Part shown: one piece after another, positions 8,651 to 16,654 of the stretch
Position numbering within the stretch: position 1 is the first letter of the stretch
How the letters are laid out: each line of letters starts with the position of its first letter
Assembly: GCF_003231305.1 (NCBI RefSeq)
Contig: NZ_QKVM01000003.1
Coordinates: 124,001-188,000 of the forward strand
Source: Pseudomonas sichuanensis
Lineage (GTDB): Bacteria > Pseudomonadota > Gammaproteobacteria > Pseudomonadales > Pseudomonadaceae
Reading direction: 5' to 3'
DNA: 64,000 nt
Notes under the pieces: generated by a model
Seen by the model: only the letters and a program-made list of their open reading frames with translations
What the model was told of the DNA's origin: nothing
Database searches by the model: none
Translations under genes and position numbers: made by a program

Positions 8651-10034
8651 GGTGCAGGGCTCCAGTCGGGGCAGAGGCGTGGGTGTTGCGGTAGGTGGAT
8701 CCGGGGTGGTCGGCGGGCAGGTGCGGGTGGTCGCTGGCGAACAGCTTCTCGCGCAGGGTGCCTTCGGCGTACGCGGTCTTGTAGCGGCCACGGCGCTGCA
8801 GTTCGGGTACTACCAGGTCGATGAAGGCCTCGAAGCTTTCCGGGGTGACGGTGCGGGTCAGGTTGAAACCGTCCAGGCCGGTGTCGTCGAGCCAGCCGAT
8901 CAGTTGCTCGGCGACCTGTTCGGGGTTGCCGACCAGGGTCACGTAACGCCCGCCCAGGGCGTGCTGCTCCAGCAGGCGGCGGCGGGTCCAGGCGCTGTCC
9001 TGCAGTTGGCGGGTGGCGGATTGGATGGCATTGCCCTTGGCGAAGCCGATCGGCTCGTCCAGCCCGTAGCGCGAGAAATCGATACCGGTGGAGCTGGCGA
9101 AGTGCGCCACGCCGGCCTCGGGGCTCGCGTAGTGCAGGTACTCGGCGTGCAGGGCGCGGGCTTCGTCTTCGGTTGCGGCAACGATCACGCTGATGCCCAT
9201 GAACACCTTGACCGCCTGCGGGTCGCGACCAGCGGCTTGCGCTGCTGCGCGCACCTTGTCGACCTGGGCGCGGGTGGCGGCCTTGTCCTGGCCGCTGATG
9301 AACACGCACTCGGCATGGTTGCCGGCAAAGGCCAGGCCCCGTGCCGAACTGCCGGCCTGGAACAGCACCGGGGTGCGCTGCGGCGAGGGTTCGCACAGGT
9401 GGTAGCCCTCGACGTCGTAGAACTCACCGTGGTGGGTGACCTTGTGCACCTTGTCCGGGTGCGCATACACACGCTGCGCGCGGTCGGCGACCACGGCATC
9501 GTCGTCCCAACTGCCTTCGAGCAGTTTGTACAGCACCTGCAGGTACTCGTCGGCCTGGTCGTAGCGGCGGTCGTGCTCGGGTTGCTGTTCCAGCCCCATG
9601 GCCCGGGCGGCGCTGTCGAGGTAGCCGGTGACGATGTTCCAGCCGACCCGGCCGTTGCTCAGGTGATCGAGGGTGGAGAGGCGCCGCGCGAACAGGTAGG
9701 GCGCCTCATAGGTCAGGTTGGCGGTAAGGCCGAAGCCCAGGTGCCGGGTTGCCGACGCCATGGCCGAGACCAGCAGCAGCGGGTCGTTGACCGGCAGCTG
9801 GATCGACTCCTTGAGTGTCACGTCCAGCGATTGGCCATACACGTCGTAGGTGCCGACGATATCGGCGATGAACAGCCCGTCGAACAGCCCGCGCTCCAGC
9901 AGGCGGGCCAGGTTGGTCCAGTAGTCGAGGGTCTTGTACTGGGTCGAGGTGTCCCGCGGGTGGGTCCACAGGCCGTGGTTGATGTGCCCGATGCAGTTCA
10001 TGTTGAACGCATTGAGCAGGATCTGCTTGGCCAT
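8643..10034 (-). CDS. FMN-dependent monooxygenase, NtaA/SnaA/DszA family
   Basis: A 463-residue luciferase-like flavin monooxygenase of the group containing nitrilotriacetate monooxygenase NtaA, pristinamycin synthase SnaA and dibenzothiophene sulfone monooxygenase DszA. Diagnostic blocks are NAFNMNC at the N-terminus, LFIADIVGTYDVYG, RRLSTLDHLSNGRVGWNIVT and TPVLFQAGSSARG. These enzymes need FMNH2 from a separate reductase, which is not encoded in this operon. Placed between the SfnB-like genes and metQNI, it probably cleaves C-S or C-N bonds of an organosulfur substrate. Its ATG overlaps the preceding TGA by one base. Confidence 0.9.
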   Translation of the reverse strand: MAKQILLNAFNMNCIGHINHGLWTHPRDTSTQYKTLDYWTNLARLLERGLFDGLFIADIVGTYDVYGQSLDVTLKESIQLPVNDPLLLVSAMASATRHLGFGLTANLTYEAPYLFARRLSTLDHLSNGRVGWNIVTGYLDSAARAMGLEQQPEHDRRYDQADEYLQVLYKLLEGSWDDDAVVADRAQRVYAHPDKVHKVTHHGEFYDVEGYHLCEPSPQRTPVLFQAGSSARGLAFAGNHAECVFISGQDKAATRAQVDKVRAAAQAAGRDPQAVKVFMGISVIVAATEDEARALHAEYLHYASPEAGVAHFASSTGIDFSRYGLDEPIGFAKGNAIQSATRQLQDSAWTRRRLLEQHALGGRYVTLVGNPEQVAEQLIGWLDDTGLDGFNLTRTVTPESFEAFIDLVVPELQRRGRYKTAYAEGTLREKLFASDHPHLPADHPGSTYRNTHASAPTGALHHA

Positions 10035-11215
10035 CAGATGGTCCCCCGGCGCGGCGGCTTCTCGTCGTTGAGGTAGAAGTTGCCGATGGCGTGGTACTTC
10101 CAGCGCACCGGGTCGTGCAGGGTGTGCACCCGGGCGTTGCGCCAGTGGCGATCGAGGTTGTGCTCGGCCAGGGTGGCCTGGCTGCCGGCTAGTTCGAACA
10201 GGGTGGTGCCGGCGGCCAGCGAGATTTCGGTGCTGATCGCCCGCGCCTCGGCCACGGCAATGGAGGCCGCGGCGAGGGTGTCGGCGGTGCTGTCGGCCTG
10301 GGCGATGTCGAGGATTTCGCCGGCGCGCTCCAGCAGCGCTTCGGCGGCGTGCAGGCGGATCGCCAGGTGGCCGAAGCTCTTCAGCGTCAGTGGGTCGTCG
10401 CTGGCCTTCTCGACACCCGAGTCGACCCACGGCCGGCTGCGGGTGCGCACGAAGTGCAGGGCGTCTTCGAAGGCGGCGCGGGCAATGCCGGTGTCGATGG
10501 CCGCGTGGAGAATCTGTGCCAGCGGGCCGACCGTGGTCGGGCGCTCGAAGGCGCTGCCGAACGGCACCACGTCTTCGGCGCGTACCGGCACGTTGTCGAA
10601 CACCACCGAACCGCTGCCGGTGGTGCGCTGACCGAAGCCGCTCCAGTCGTCGATCACTTCGATGCCCTGGCTGTCGGCGGGTACGAACGCCAGGTGCTGC
10701 ACGTCCTGTTCGTCGATCACCAGGGTCGGGATGCGTTGGGCATAAATGGCGCCGGTGCAGTAGAACTTGCGGCCGTTGATGCGGTAATGCTCGCCGTCAC
10801 GGGTCAGGCGTGTGGTGCGTTCGTGGGCGTTCTTGGTACCGATTTCGGCCAGGGCATTGCCGAAGCGCCGGCCAGCGAGGACTTCGGCATAAAGCCGTTT
10901 CTGTTGCTCCGCGCTGCCGTTCACCCGCAGCACTTCCAGGGCGTAGAAGTGGTTCTGCGGGATCTGCCCGATCGAGGCGTCGGCCTGGGCGATGCGGGCC
11001 ACGACCTTGGCCAGGGTGGCACTGGACACGCCGGCGCCGCCAAAGGCCTTGGGCACGCTGATGCCCCATAGGCCGGTGTGCACGAAGCGTTCGAGTTCGG
11101 CGTGGGGCAGGCGGCGTTCGCGGTCGCGCACGGCGCTGTCCTGGCGCAGGTGGTGGGCGAGTTCTTCGGCGACGGCCAGGGCCTGGGCGTCGTTGGTGAT
11201 GAGGGATGCAGTCAT
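10034..11215 (-). CDS. sfnB: SfnB-family sulfur acquisition oxidoreductase (copy 1)
   Basis: A 393-residue flavoprotein of the acyl-CoA dehydrogenase superfamily, in the branch of SfnB and the sulfur-oxidising DszC. Visible features: GISVPKAFGGAGVS in the N-terminal helical domain, FYCTGAIYAQ in the beta domain, and the C-terminal RHWRNARVHTLHDPVRWKY that marks the SfnB/DszC branch. It probably hydroxylates or desaturates a sulfur compound using reduced flavin, rather than acyl-CoA. ATG at 11215. It shares about half its residues, by eye, with the upstream copy, indicating duplication. Confidence 0.88.
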   Translation of the reverse strand: MTASLITNDAQALAVAEELAHHLRQDSAVRDRERRLPHAELERFVHTGLWGISVPKAFGGAGVSSATLAKVVARIAQADASIGQIPQNHFYALEVLRVNGSAEQQKRLYAEVLAGRRFGNALAEIGTKNAHERTTRLTRDGEHYRINGRKFYCTGAIYAQRIPTLVIDEQDVQHLAFVPADSQGIEVIDDWSGFGQRTTGSGSVVFDNVPVRAEDVVPFGSAFERPTTVGPLAQILHAAIDTGIARAAFEDALHFVRTRSRPWVDSGVEKASDDPLTLKSFGHLAIRLHAAEALLERAGEILDIAQADSTADTLAAASIAVAEARAISTEISLAAGTTLFELAGSQATLAEHNLDRHWRNARVHTLHDPVRWKYHAIGNFYLNDEKPPRRGTI

Positions 11216-11234
11216 GGTGCTCTCCGAAGGCCTC

Positions 11235-11291
11235 ATCGCGGGGCAAGCCCGCTCCCACGTCGTAACCGTGGGAGCGGGCTTGCCCCGCGAT
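11235..11291. repeat. Palindromic repeat, type A, inside operon
   Basis: Perfect 24-base arms around a nine-base loop. It separates the two SfnB-type genes inside an otherwise tightly packed operon, so it could stabilise or partly terminate the transcript there. Confidence 0.9.
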
Positions 11292-11301
11292 GAGCCGAAA
11301 A

Positions 11302-12543
11302 TCAGATCCAGGAATGGCGGGCTGGCAGGCTGCCGTTGAGGTAGTAAGCGCCGACCGCGTGGTACTTCCAGCGCACCGGGTCGTGCAGGGTGTGCACCCG
11401 GGCGTTGCGCCAGTGCCGGTCGAGGTTGTACTCGGCCAGGCTCGCGCGGCTGCCGGCCAGCTCGAACAGCTTCTCGCTGGCCTGCAACGAGATCTCGGTG
11501 GTGAGCACCTTGGCCTCGGCCACCGCGATCGAGGCCCGCGCCGCAGCGGCATCGTCGATGGGGCCGGCGTTGACATCGTCGAGCACCTTGGCGGCCCTGC
11601 GCAGCAGCGCTTCGGCGGCATGCAGGTCGAGCTTCAGGCGGCCGATGTCGGCGATCACATAAGGGTCGTCGCTGTTGCGCTCGACCTTGGCTTCGATCCA
11701 TGGCCGCGACTTCTCGCGCACGAAGCTGATCGCGTCCTCGATCGCCGCTTCGGCGATACCGGCGTCGATGGCCGCCTGGATCAGTTGCGAGGCCGCGCCC
11801 TGGATGTTCGGTACATCGCGCTGGCGCCAGTTATCCACAACCAGGTCGGCGTCCACCGGTACCTGCTCCAGCAGCACGGTGCCGCTGGCGGTGGTGCGTT
11901 GGCCAAAGCCCGACCAGTCGTCGATGATGCGCAAGCCGCGGCTGCCACGGCGCACGAACGCCAGGCGCTGGCGGCCTTCGTCGTCCAGTGCCTTGACCGC
12001 TACCCAGTGGGCGTACAGGGCGCCGGTGGAGTAGAACTTTTCGCCGCTGATGCTGAAGTCGTCGCCCTTGCGGGTGATGCGCGCCTTGAGCGTCAGGGTG
12101 TCCTTGGTGCCGCGCTCCGGCCCGGCATTGCCGATGCGCCAGCCGTCGAGCACGGCGCGGAAGATCCGCTGTTTCTGCGCCTCGGTGGCAGTCAGACGCA
12201 CCAGTTGCAGGATGCCGAACTGGTTCTGCGGGATCTGCCCCAGCGCCGGGTCGGCGGCGCTGATCAGGCGGAACACTTCGGCGATGGTCACGAACGACAC
12301 TTCCGGGCCGCCGTAGGCCTTGGGGATGCTGATGCTGCCCAGGCCGCTGCGGGTGAACTGTTCGATCTCGGCCCACGGCAGCTTGCGCTGCTGGTCGCGG
12401 CTGGCGGCGTTGTGGCGGGCCACTTCGGCCAGTTCACGGGCGGCCTGCAGGGCCTCCTGGTCGCTCTGCAGCACCTTGGCGGGCAGCAGCAGGGGTGAGC
12501 TGTCGGTGTCGCTGTGCGATTGGGTAGTTGGCTGGCTGGACAT
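11302..12543 (-). CDS. sfnB: SfnB-family sulfur acquisition oxidoreductase (copy 2)
   Basis: A 413-residue paralogue of the downstream gene and first gene of the operon. It has an extra 20-residue polar N-terminus (SSQPTTQSHSDTDSS). The conserved blocks are ISIPKAYGGPEVS, FYSTGALYAHW, IIDDWSGFGQRTT and RHWRNARVHTLHDPVRWKY. Both copies keep the same C-terminal signature and the same WSGFGQRTT block, so both should bind flavin. Two divergent SfnB-type enzymes with one FMN monooxygenase suggest sequential oxidation of one substrate or action on two related substrates. Confidence 0.88.
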   Translation of the reverse strand: MSSQPTTQSHSDTDSSPLLLPAKVLQSDQEALQAARELAEVARHNAASRDQQRKLPWAEIEQFTRSGLGSISIPKAYGGPEVSFVTIAEVFRLISAADPALGQIPQNQFGILQLVRLTATEAQKQRIFRAVLDGWRIGNAGPERGTKDTLTLKARITRKGDDFSISGEKFYSTGALYAHWVAVKALDDEGRQRLAFVRRGSRGLRIIDDWSGFGQRTTASGTVLLEQVPVDADLVVDNWRQRDVPNIQGAASQLIQAAIDAGIAEAAIEDAISFVREKSRPWIEAKVERNSDDPYVIADIGRLKLDLHAAEALLRRAAKVLDDVNAGPIDDAAAARASIAVAEAKVLTTEISLQASEKLFELAGSRASLAEYNLDRHWRNARVHTLHDPVRWKYHAVGAYYLNGSLPARHSWI

Positions 12544-12765
12544 CAGTGCCGCTCCTTGGCTGCACTCAATGCCCTGGCGTTGGCCACTGGGGTGATTGTG
12601 ATCCTGACCATTCCTTACCTCACAAAAGTTGACTGTGCCGCCTCGGGGTGAGGTCGGCAGACGTTTGCTGGTCCGGTGGTCCGGTCTATATACCCTATTC
12701 GTTTGTAAAAGCTTTATGAACTAACGTTTGGGAATATCAATAGAAGAACTCAAGGGTCGAAAAAA

Positions 12766-12825
12766 ATCGCGGGGCAAGCCCGCTCCCACGCATGTTCCAG
12801 CGTGGGAGCGGGCTTGCCCCGCGAT
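12766..12825. repeat. Palindromic repeat, type A
   Basis: Exact 24-base arms with a 12-base loop, directly 3' of tcyN. The rest of the 12544-12834 gap is the presumed promoter of the sfnB operon (AT-rich 12680-12765, including TATATACCCTATTCG) with no ORF. Confidence 0.9.
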
Positions 12826-12834
12826 TGCGGTGGA

Positions 12835-13596
12835 TCAGTCCTGCGCGGCAGCGGTCCCGAGGAACTTGCGCAAGAACTGCCGCGTACGCTCCTCTCTGGG
12901 GTTGGCGAACAGCGCCTTGGCCTCACCCTGCTCCACGATCACGCCCTTGTCGAAGAAGATCACCCGATTGGCCACATCGCGGGCAAAGCTCATCTCGTGG
13001 GTGACGATGATCATGGTGCGCTTTTCCTCGGCCAGGCCGCGGATGGTCGCCAGCACTTCACCCACCAGCTCGGGGTCGAGCGCCGAGGTGGGTTCGTCGA
13101 ACAGGATCACCTCCGGCTCCATGGCCAGGGCGCGGGCAATGGCCACCCGCTGCTGCTGGCCACCGGACAGGCGCCGGGGGTAGGCGTCTTCCTTGCCGGC
13201 CAGGCCGACCTTGGCCAACAGGCGCTTGCCCAGTTCGATGGCCTTGTCGCGAGGGGTCTTCTTGACGATCACCGGCCCTTCGATGACGTTGTCCAGCGCG
13301 GTGCGGTGAGGGAACAGGTTGAAGTTCTGGAACACGAAGCCGGCCTGCTGGCGCAGGCGGCGAATCGCGCTTTGCTGGCCGCCCAGGGGGCGGTTGGCGT
13401 CGATGCTGATATCGCCGATCTGGATGCGCCCGGCGTCGGGCGTTTCCAGCAGGTTGAGGCAGCGCAGGAAGGTGGTCTTGCCCGAGCCGCTGGGGCCGAT
13501 GATGGCCACCACTTCGCCCGGTTGTACGGTGAGGTCGATGCCGTTGAGCACGGTCTGGCCCTTGAACCGCTTGGTCAGGCCTTCTACTACGATCAT
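12835..13596 (-). CDS. tcyN: Cystine-type amino acid ABC transporter ATPase
   Basis: A 253-residue polar amino acid family ATPase, last gene of the tcyJLN operon. Walker [11 protein letters not shown]-loop VFQNFNLFPH, signature LSGGQQQRVAIARAL, Walker B VILFDEPTSALDP and switch THEMSFA are all intact. Adjacent tcyL stops two bases before its start. The assignment to cystine rather than another polar amino acid comes from the binding protein type and the neighbouring serine acetyltransferase gene. Confidence 0.92.
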   Translation of the reverse strand: MIVVEGLTKRFKGQTVLNGIDLTVQPGEVVAIIGPSGSGKTTFLRCLNLLETPDAGRIQIGDISIDANRPLGGQQSAIRRLRQQAGFVFQNFNLFPHRTALDNVIEGPVIVKKTPRDKAIELGKRLLAKVGLAGKEDAYPRRLSGGQQQRVAIARALAMEPEVILFDEPTSALDPELVGEVLATIRGLAEEKRTMIIVTHEMSFARDVANRVIFFDKGVIVEQGEAKALFANPREERTRQFLRKFLGTAAAQD

Positions 13597-13598
13597 CG

Positions 13599-14267
13599 TC
13601 AGTGCTCCTGGTCGTGCTGGTTGACCCGCGCTTCCATGCGGTTCTGGAAGTGCGCGAGGATGCTGCAGAGGATCCAGTAGATCACCGCAACCGCCAGGTA
13701 CATGGTGAACACTTCGAAGGTGCGGGCCGTGATCAGCTGCGCCTGACGGAACAGCTCGGGCACCTGGATGGTCGCCGCCAGGGCGGTGTCCTTGACCAGC
13801 GAGATGAAACTGTTACCCAGCGGCGGCAGCGCGGTGCGCAGCGCCTGCGGCAGGATCGCCCGGCGCATGGCCTGGGTGCGGGTCATGCCGATGGAAGCCG
13901 CGGCCTCCCACTGGCCACGGTCGATCGAGGAGATCGCCGCACGCAGGATCTCGCAGATGTATGCCGCCATGTTCAGTGACAGACCGATCAGCGAGGCCGG
14001 GATCGGGTCGAGCTCGATACCGATCTGCGGCATGCCGAAATAGATCACGAACAGCTGCACCAGCAGCGGCGTGCCACGGAAGAACGAGACGTAGATGCGT
14101 GCCAGCCAGTCCAGCGGCAGGATCTTCGACAGGCGCATCAGTGCCAGGGCAAAGCCCAGCACCAGGCCGAAGAACATGCCGCCGACACTGAGCAGCACCG
14201 TGTAGCCAGCGCCCTTCAGCAGGAAGGGCGTGGAGTCGGCAACGAGTTGCAGGCTTTCAGCAATCAT
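13599..14267 (-). CDS. tcyL: Cystine-type amino acid ABC transporter permease
   Basis: A 222-residue HisM-type permease with hydrophobic helices and the EAA motif region EAAASIGMTRTQAMRRAILPQ. SFFRGTPLLVQLF and FISLVKDTALAATI are classical for polar amino acid permeases. Since only one permease gene is present, it should work as a homodimer, as known for cystine TcyL. It overlaps tcyJ by four bases (ATGA-type coupling). Confidence 0.92.
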   Translation of the reverse strand: MIAESLQLVADSTPFLLKGAGYTVLLSVGGMFFGLVLGFALALMRLSKILPLDWLARIYVSFFRGTPLLVQLFVIYFGMPQIGIELDPIPASLIGLSLNMAAYICEILRAAISSIDRGQWEAAASIGMTRTQAMRRAILPQALRTALPPLGNSFISLVKDTALAATIQVPELFRQAQLITARTFEVFTMYLAVAVIYWILCSILAHFQNRMEARVNQHDQEH

Positions 14268-15058
14268 TTGGTGACATCGGCACCGAAGTATTTCTCGGAC
14301 AGCTTGGCCAGGGTGCCGTCAGCCTTCAGCTTGTCGATGGCCTTGTTGAGTGCGGCCAGCAGCTCGGGCTCACCCTTGCGCAGGGCCACGCCGCTTTCCA
14401 GGCGCGAGAAGGCGTCGCCGGCGAGCTGGGTGTCCTTGGCTTTTTGCGCGTATTCCAGCGCGGCCAGGCGGTCGATCAGGATGGCGTCGATGCGGCCGTT
14501 GCGCAGGTCGGCGAACTTGCTCGGGTCGTCTTCATAGGTGCGTACTTCGGCTTTCGGCACGTCCTGCTTGACCCATTGCTCGTAGTTGGTGCCCAGGCCC
14601 ACGCCGACCTTCTTGCCCGCCAGGTCCTGCGCGGTCTTGATGTTCAGGGTGTCGGCTTTCTTCTTCAGGATCAGCGCCTGGATACCGGAGACGGTGTAGG
14701 GCTCGGAGAAGTCGTACTTCTTCTTGCGCTCGTCGGAGATGGTCACCTGGTTGATCACCACGTCCAGACGTTTGGACTCCAGCGCGGCGAGGATGCCGTC
14801 CCATTTGGTCGGCTGCACCTTGGCCTTGACCCCCAGCTCCTTGGCCAGCAGTTCCGACAGCTCCACTTCGAAGCCGGCCAGCTTGCCGTTCTCATCCTGG
14901 AAGCTGAACGGAGGGTAGGTGCCTTCCAGGCCGACGTTGATCACGCCTTTTTCCTGGATGGTCTTCAGTTGCTCGCCGGCGAAGGCCTGGCCGAGCAGGC
15001 CGGCGCCGAGCAGGAGCGCCAGGCTGGCATTGAGAAGGGGTTTGGCGAATTTGGACAT
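14264..15058 (-). CDS. tcyJ: Cystine-binding periplasmic protein
   Basis: A 264-residue type II periplasmic binding protein, first gene of the transporter operon. Signal peptide of about 27 residues ending GQAFA before GEQLK. The family blocks GLEGTYPPFSFQDENGKL, VVINQVTIS, YDFSEPYTVSG and VGVGLGTNYE are those of the FliY/TcyJ group, whose members bind cystine and diaminopimelate. ATG at 15058 follows a normal signal sequence start (MSKFAK). Confidence 0.92.
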   Translation of the reverse strand: MSKFAKPLLNASLALLLGAGLLGQAFAGEQLKTIQEKGVINVGLEGTYPPFSFQDENGKLAGFEVELSELLAKELGVKAKVQPTKWDGILAALESKRLDVVINQVTISDERKKKYDFSEPYTVSGIQALILKKKADTLNIKTAQDLAGKKVGVGLGTNYEQWVKQDVPKAEVRTYEDDPSKFADLRNGRIDAILIDRLAALEYAQKAKDTQLAGDAFSRLESGVALRKGEPELLAALNKAIDKLKADGTLAKLSEKYFGADVTK

Positions 15059-15448
15059 GTGTGGCCCCGCGCTTGTTGTGGAAGTAGTGGGTGGCAAATA
15101 TAAAGCTGGGCCGTATAGGCCTGGAAATAATAAAAAAACCGGTTGTTATTCCATGTTTGCACATTGCCATCCCGTGGCACGGTTGAGGGTAGCCACGAAT
15201 GGACACCCCGTCAGCGTTGCTTATGCCGGACTTAGCGCAGGATGGAATAAAGCGTTGTTTTTTCCAAGGGGGGGATTTGTCGTATCGTGGATGCCATTCA
15301 GTCGGTGCTGGCCCCTTCGCGGGTAAACCCGCTCCCACAGAGATCGCACATTTCTCAAGTTGAGCAAGATCCTGTGGGAGCGGGTTTACCCGCGAAGAGG
15401 CCGGGGCTGACGATAAAAACAGTCGGCCTGATCGGCAGGAGATCCACC
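15059..15448. other. Intergenic region between tcyJ and epsC
   Basis: This 390-base divergent gap holds an AT-rich stretch (15100-15155) with the inverted pair GGAAATAA (15123-15130) and TTATTCC (15146-15152), a plausible sulfur-control site for tcyJ, then a palindromic repeat. No supported ORF. Confidence 0.6.
15310..15402. repeat. Palindromic repeat, type B
   Basis: Inverted arms with core TTCGCGGGTAAACCCGCTCC, extended outward to GGCC; about 30 bases per arm and a loop of about 31. One near-match pair (C/T) lies in the outer stem. Confidence 0.88.
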
Positions 15449-16387
15449 GTGAGCGAACAACCATCAACAGCCCATTGGCAACTGCAGGGCATCGTCACCG
15501 GCCTGCGCAGCGCCCGTGAGCAATGGCGCAGCAGCAATGGCCGCAGCAGCGGCGAGCAGGGCGGCCGCGAGCTGCCGTCGCGCGAGGCGCTGCGCCAGAT
15601 CCTCGAGCAACTGTGCGGCGCGCTGTTCCCCATGCGCCTGGGCCCGGTGGACCTGCGCGAAGAAAGCGAGGACTTCTACGTTGGCCATACCCTCGACGCC
15701 GCGCTGACCGCGCTGCTGGCCCAGGCTCGCCTGGAGCTGCGTTACGCGGCGCGCCATGGCAAGACCGACGTCACCGACGTCGACGCCCATGCCCTGCGCC
15801 TGGTGCAGGACTTCGCCGCCGCCCTGCCGGCCCTGCGCGTGCTGCTCGACACCGATGTGCTGGCCGCCTACCACGGTGATCCGGCGGCGCGCAGCGTCGA
15901 CGAGGTGCTGCTGTGCTACCCGGGCATCCTGGCGATCATTCACCACCGCCTGGCCCATCACCTGTACCAGGCTGGCTTGCCGCTGCTGGCGCGGATCAGC
16001 TCGGAGCTGGCGCACTCGGCCACCGGCATCGACATCCACCCCGGTGCGCAGATCGGCCCGAGTTTCTTCATCGACCACGGCACCGGCGTGGTCATTGGCG
16101 AGACGGCGATCATTGGCGAGCGGGTGCGCATCTACCAGGCGGTCACCCTGGGGGCCAAGCGCTTCCCCAGCGACGAGTCGGGGACCCTGCACAAAGGCCT
16201 GGCGCGCCACCCGATCGTCGAGGACGACGTGGTGATCTATGCCGGGGCGACCATTCTGGGGCGCATCACCATCGGCAAGGGCTCGACCATTGGCGGCAAC
16301 GTGTGGCTGACCCGCAGCGTGCCGGCCGAGAGCAACATTACCCAGGCCAATTTGCAGTTGGATTGCGAGGGCAAGAAAACCCTCTAG
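15449..16387 (+). CDS. epsC: Serine O-acetyltransferase, EpsC type
   Basis: A 312-residue enzyme making O-acetylserine from serine and acetyl-CoA, the carbon acceptor for sulfide in cysteine synthesis. The N-terminal helical domain (to about 190) precedes a left-handed beta-helix of hexapeptide repeats with HPGAQIGPSFFIDHGTGVVIG, the serine acetyltransferase signature region. The GTG start at 15449 is supported by CAGGAGA eight bases upstream; the longer open frame upstream runs through a palindromic repeat. It is the EpsC/SrpH type, longer than CysE of E. coli, and divergent from the cystine transporter. Confidence 0.9.
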   Translation: MSEQPSTAHWQLQGIVTGLRSAREQWRSSNGRSSGEQGGRELPSREALRQILEQLCGALFPMRLGPVDLREESEDFYVGHTLDAALTALLAQARLELRYAARHGKTDVTDVDAHALRLVQDFAAALPALRVLLDTDVLAAYHGDPAARSVDEVLLCYPGILAIIHHRLAHHLYQAGLPLLARISSELAHSATGIDIHPGAQIGPSFFIDHGTGVVIGETAIIGERVRIYQAVTLGAKRFPSDESGTLHKGLARHPIVEDDVVIYAGATILGRITIGKGSTIGGNVWLTRSVPAESNITQANLQLDCEGKKTL

Positions 16388-16404
16388 CATCGCGTATATG
16401 GCGC

Positions 16405-16476
16405 GTGGGAGCGGGCTTGCCCCGCGATTGCAGGGGTGGGCCGGACACTGCAATCGCGGGGCAAGCCCGCTCCCAC
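16405..16476. repeat. Palindromic repeat, type A (opposite order)
   Basis: Twenty-eight-base exact arms (GTGGGAGCGGGCTTGCCCC first) with a 16-base loop, just after the epsC stop. Confidence 0.9.
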
Positions 16477-16541
16477 GATGCATCCTGTTCGGTCCCCGCC
16501 CAGCGGCATCGGGTCGCATTGAAATCCGATCCATGTTTAAC

Positions 16542-16557
16542 TTGAACGCTTGTTCAA
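16542..16557. promoter_or_regulatory. Candidate TetR/BetI-type operator upstream of betT
   Basis: A perfect inverted repeat TTGAACGCTTGTTCAA (six-base arms, four-base spacer) lies 98 bases before the betT start. TetR-family choline regulators such as BetI bind short palindromes of this kind; that BetI is the binder is inference. A second partial copy of the half-site (GGTCCA) follows at about 16570. Confidence 0.45.
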
Positions 16558-16654
16558 TGTAAAACGCTGGTCCATTGCCGGTGTTCAACAGGAGGATTCC
16601 TTTGCTGAACCCGTACAATCCGAACCTCACGTCCTTTGACGAGGTGCACGCCCG

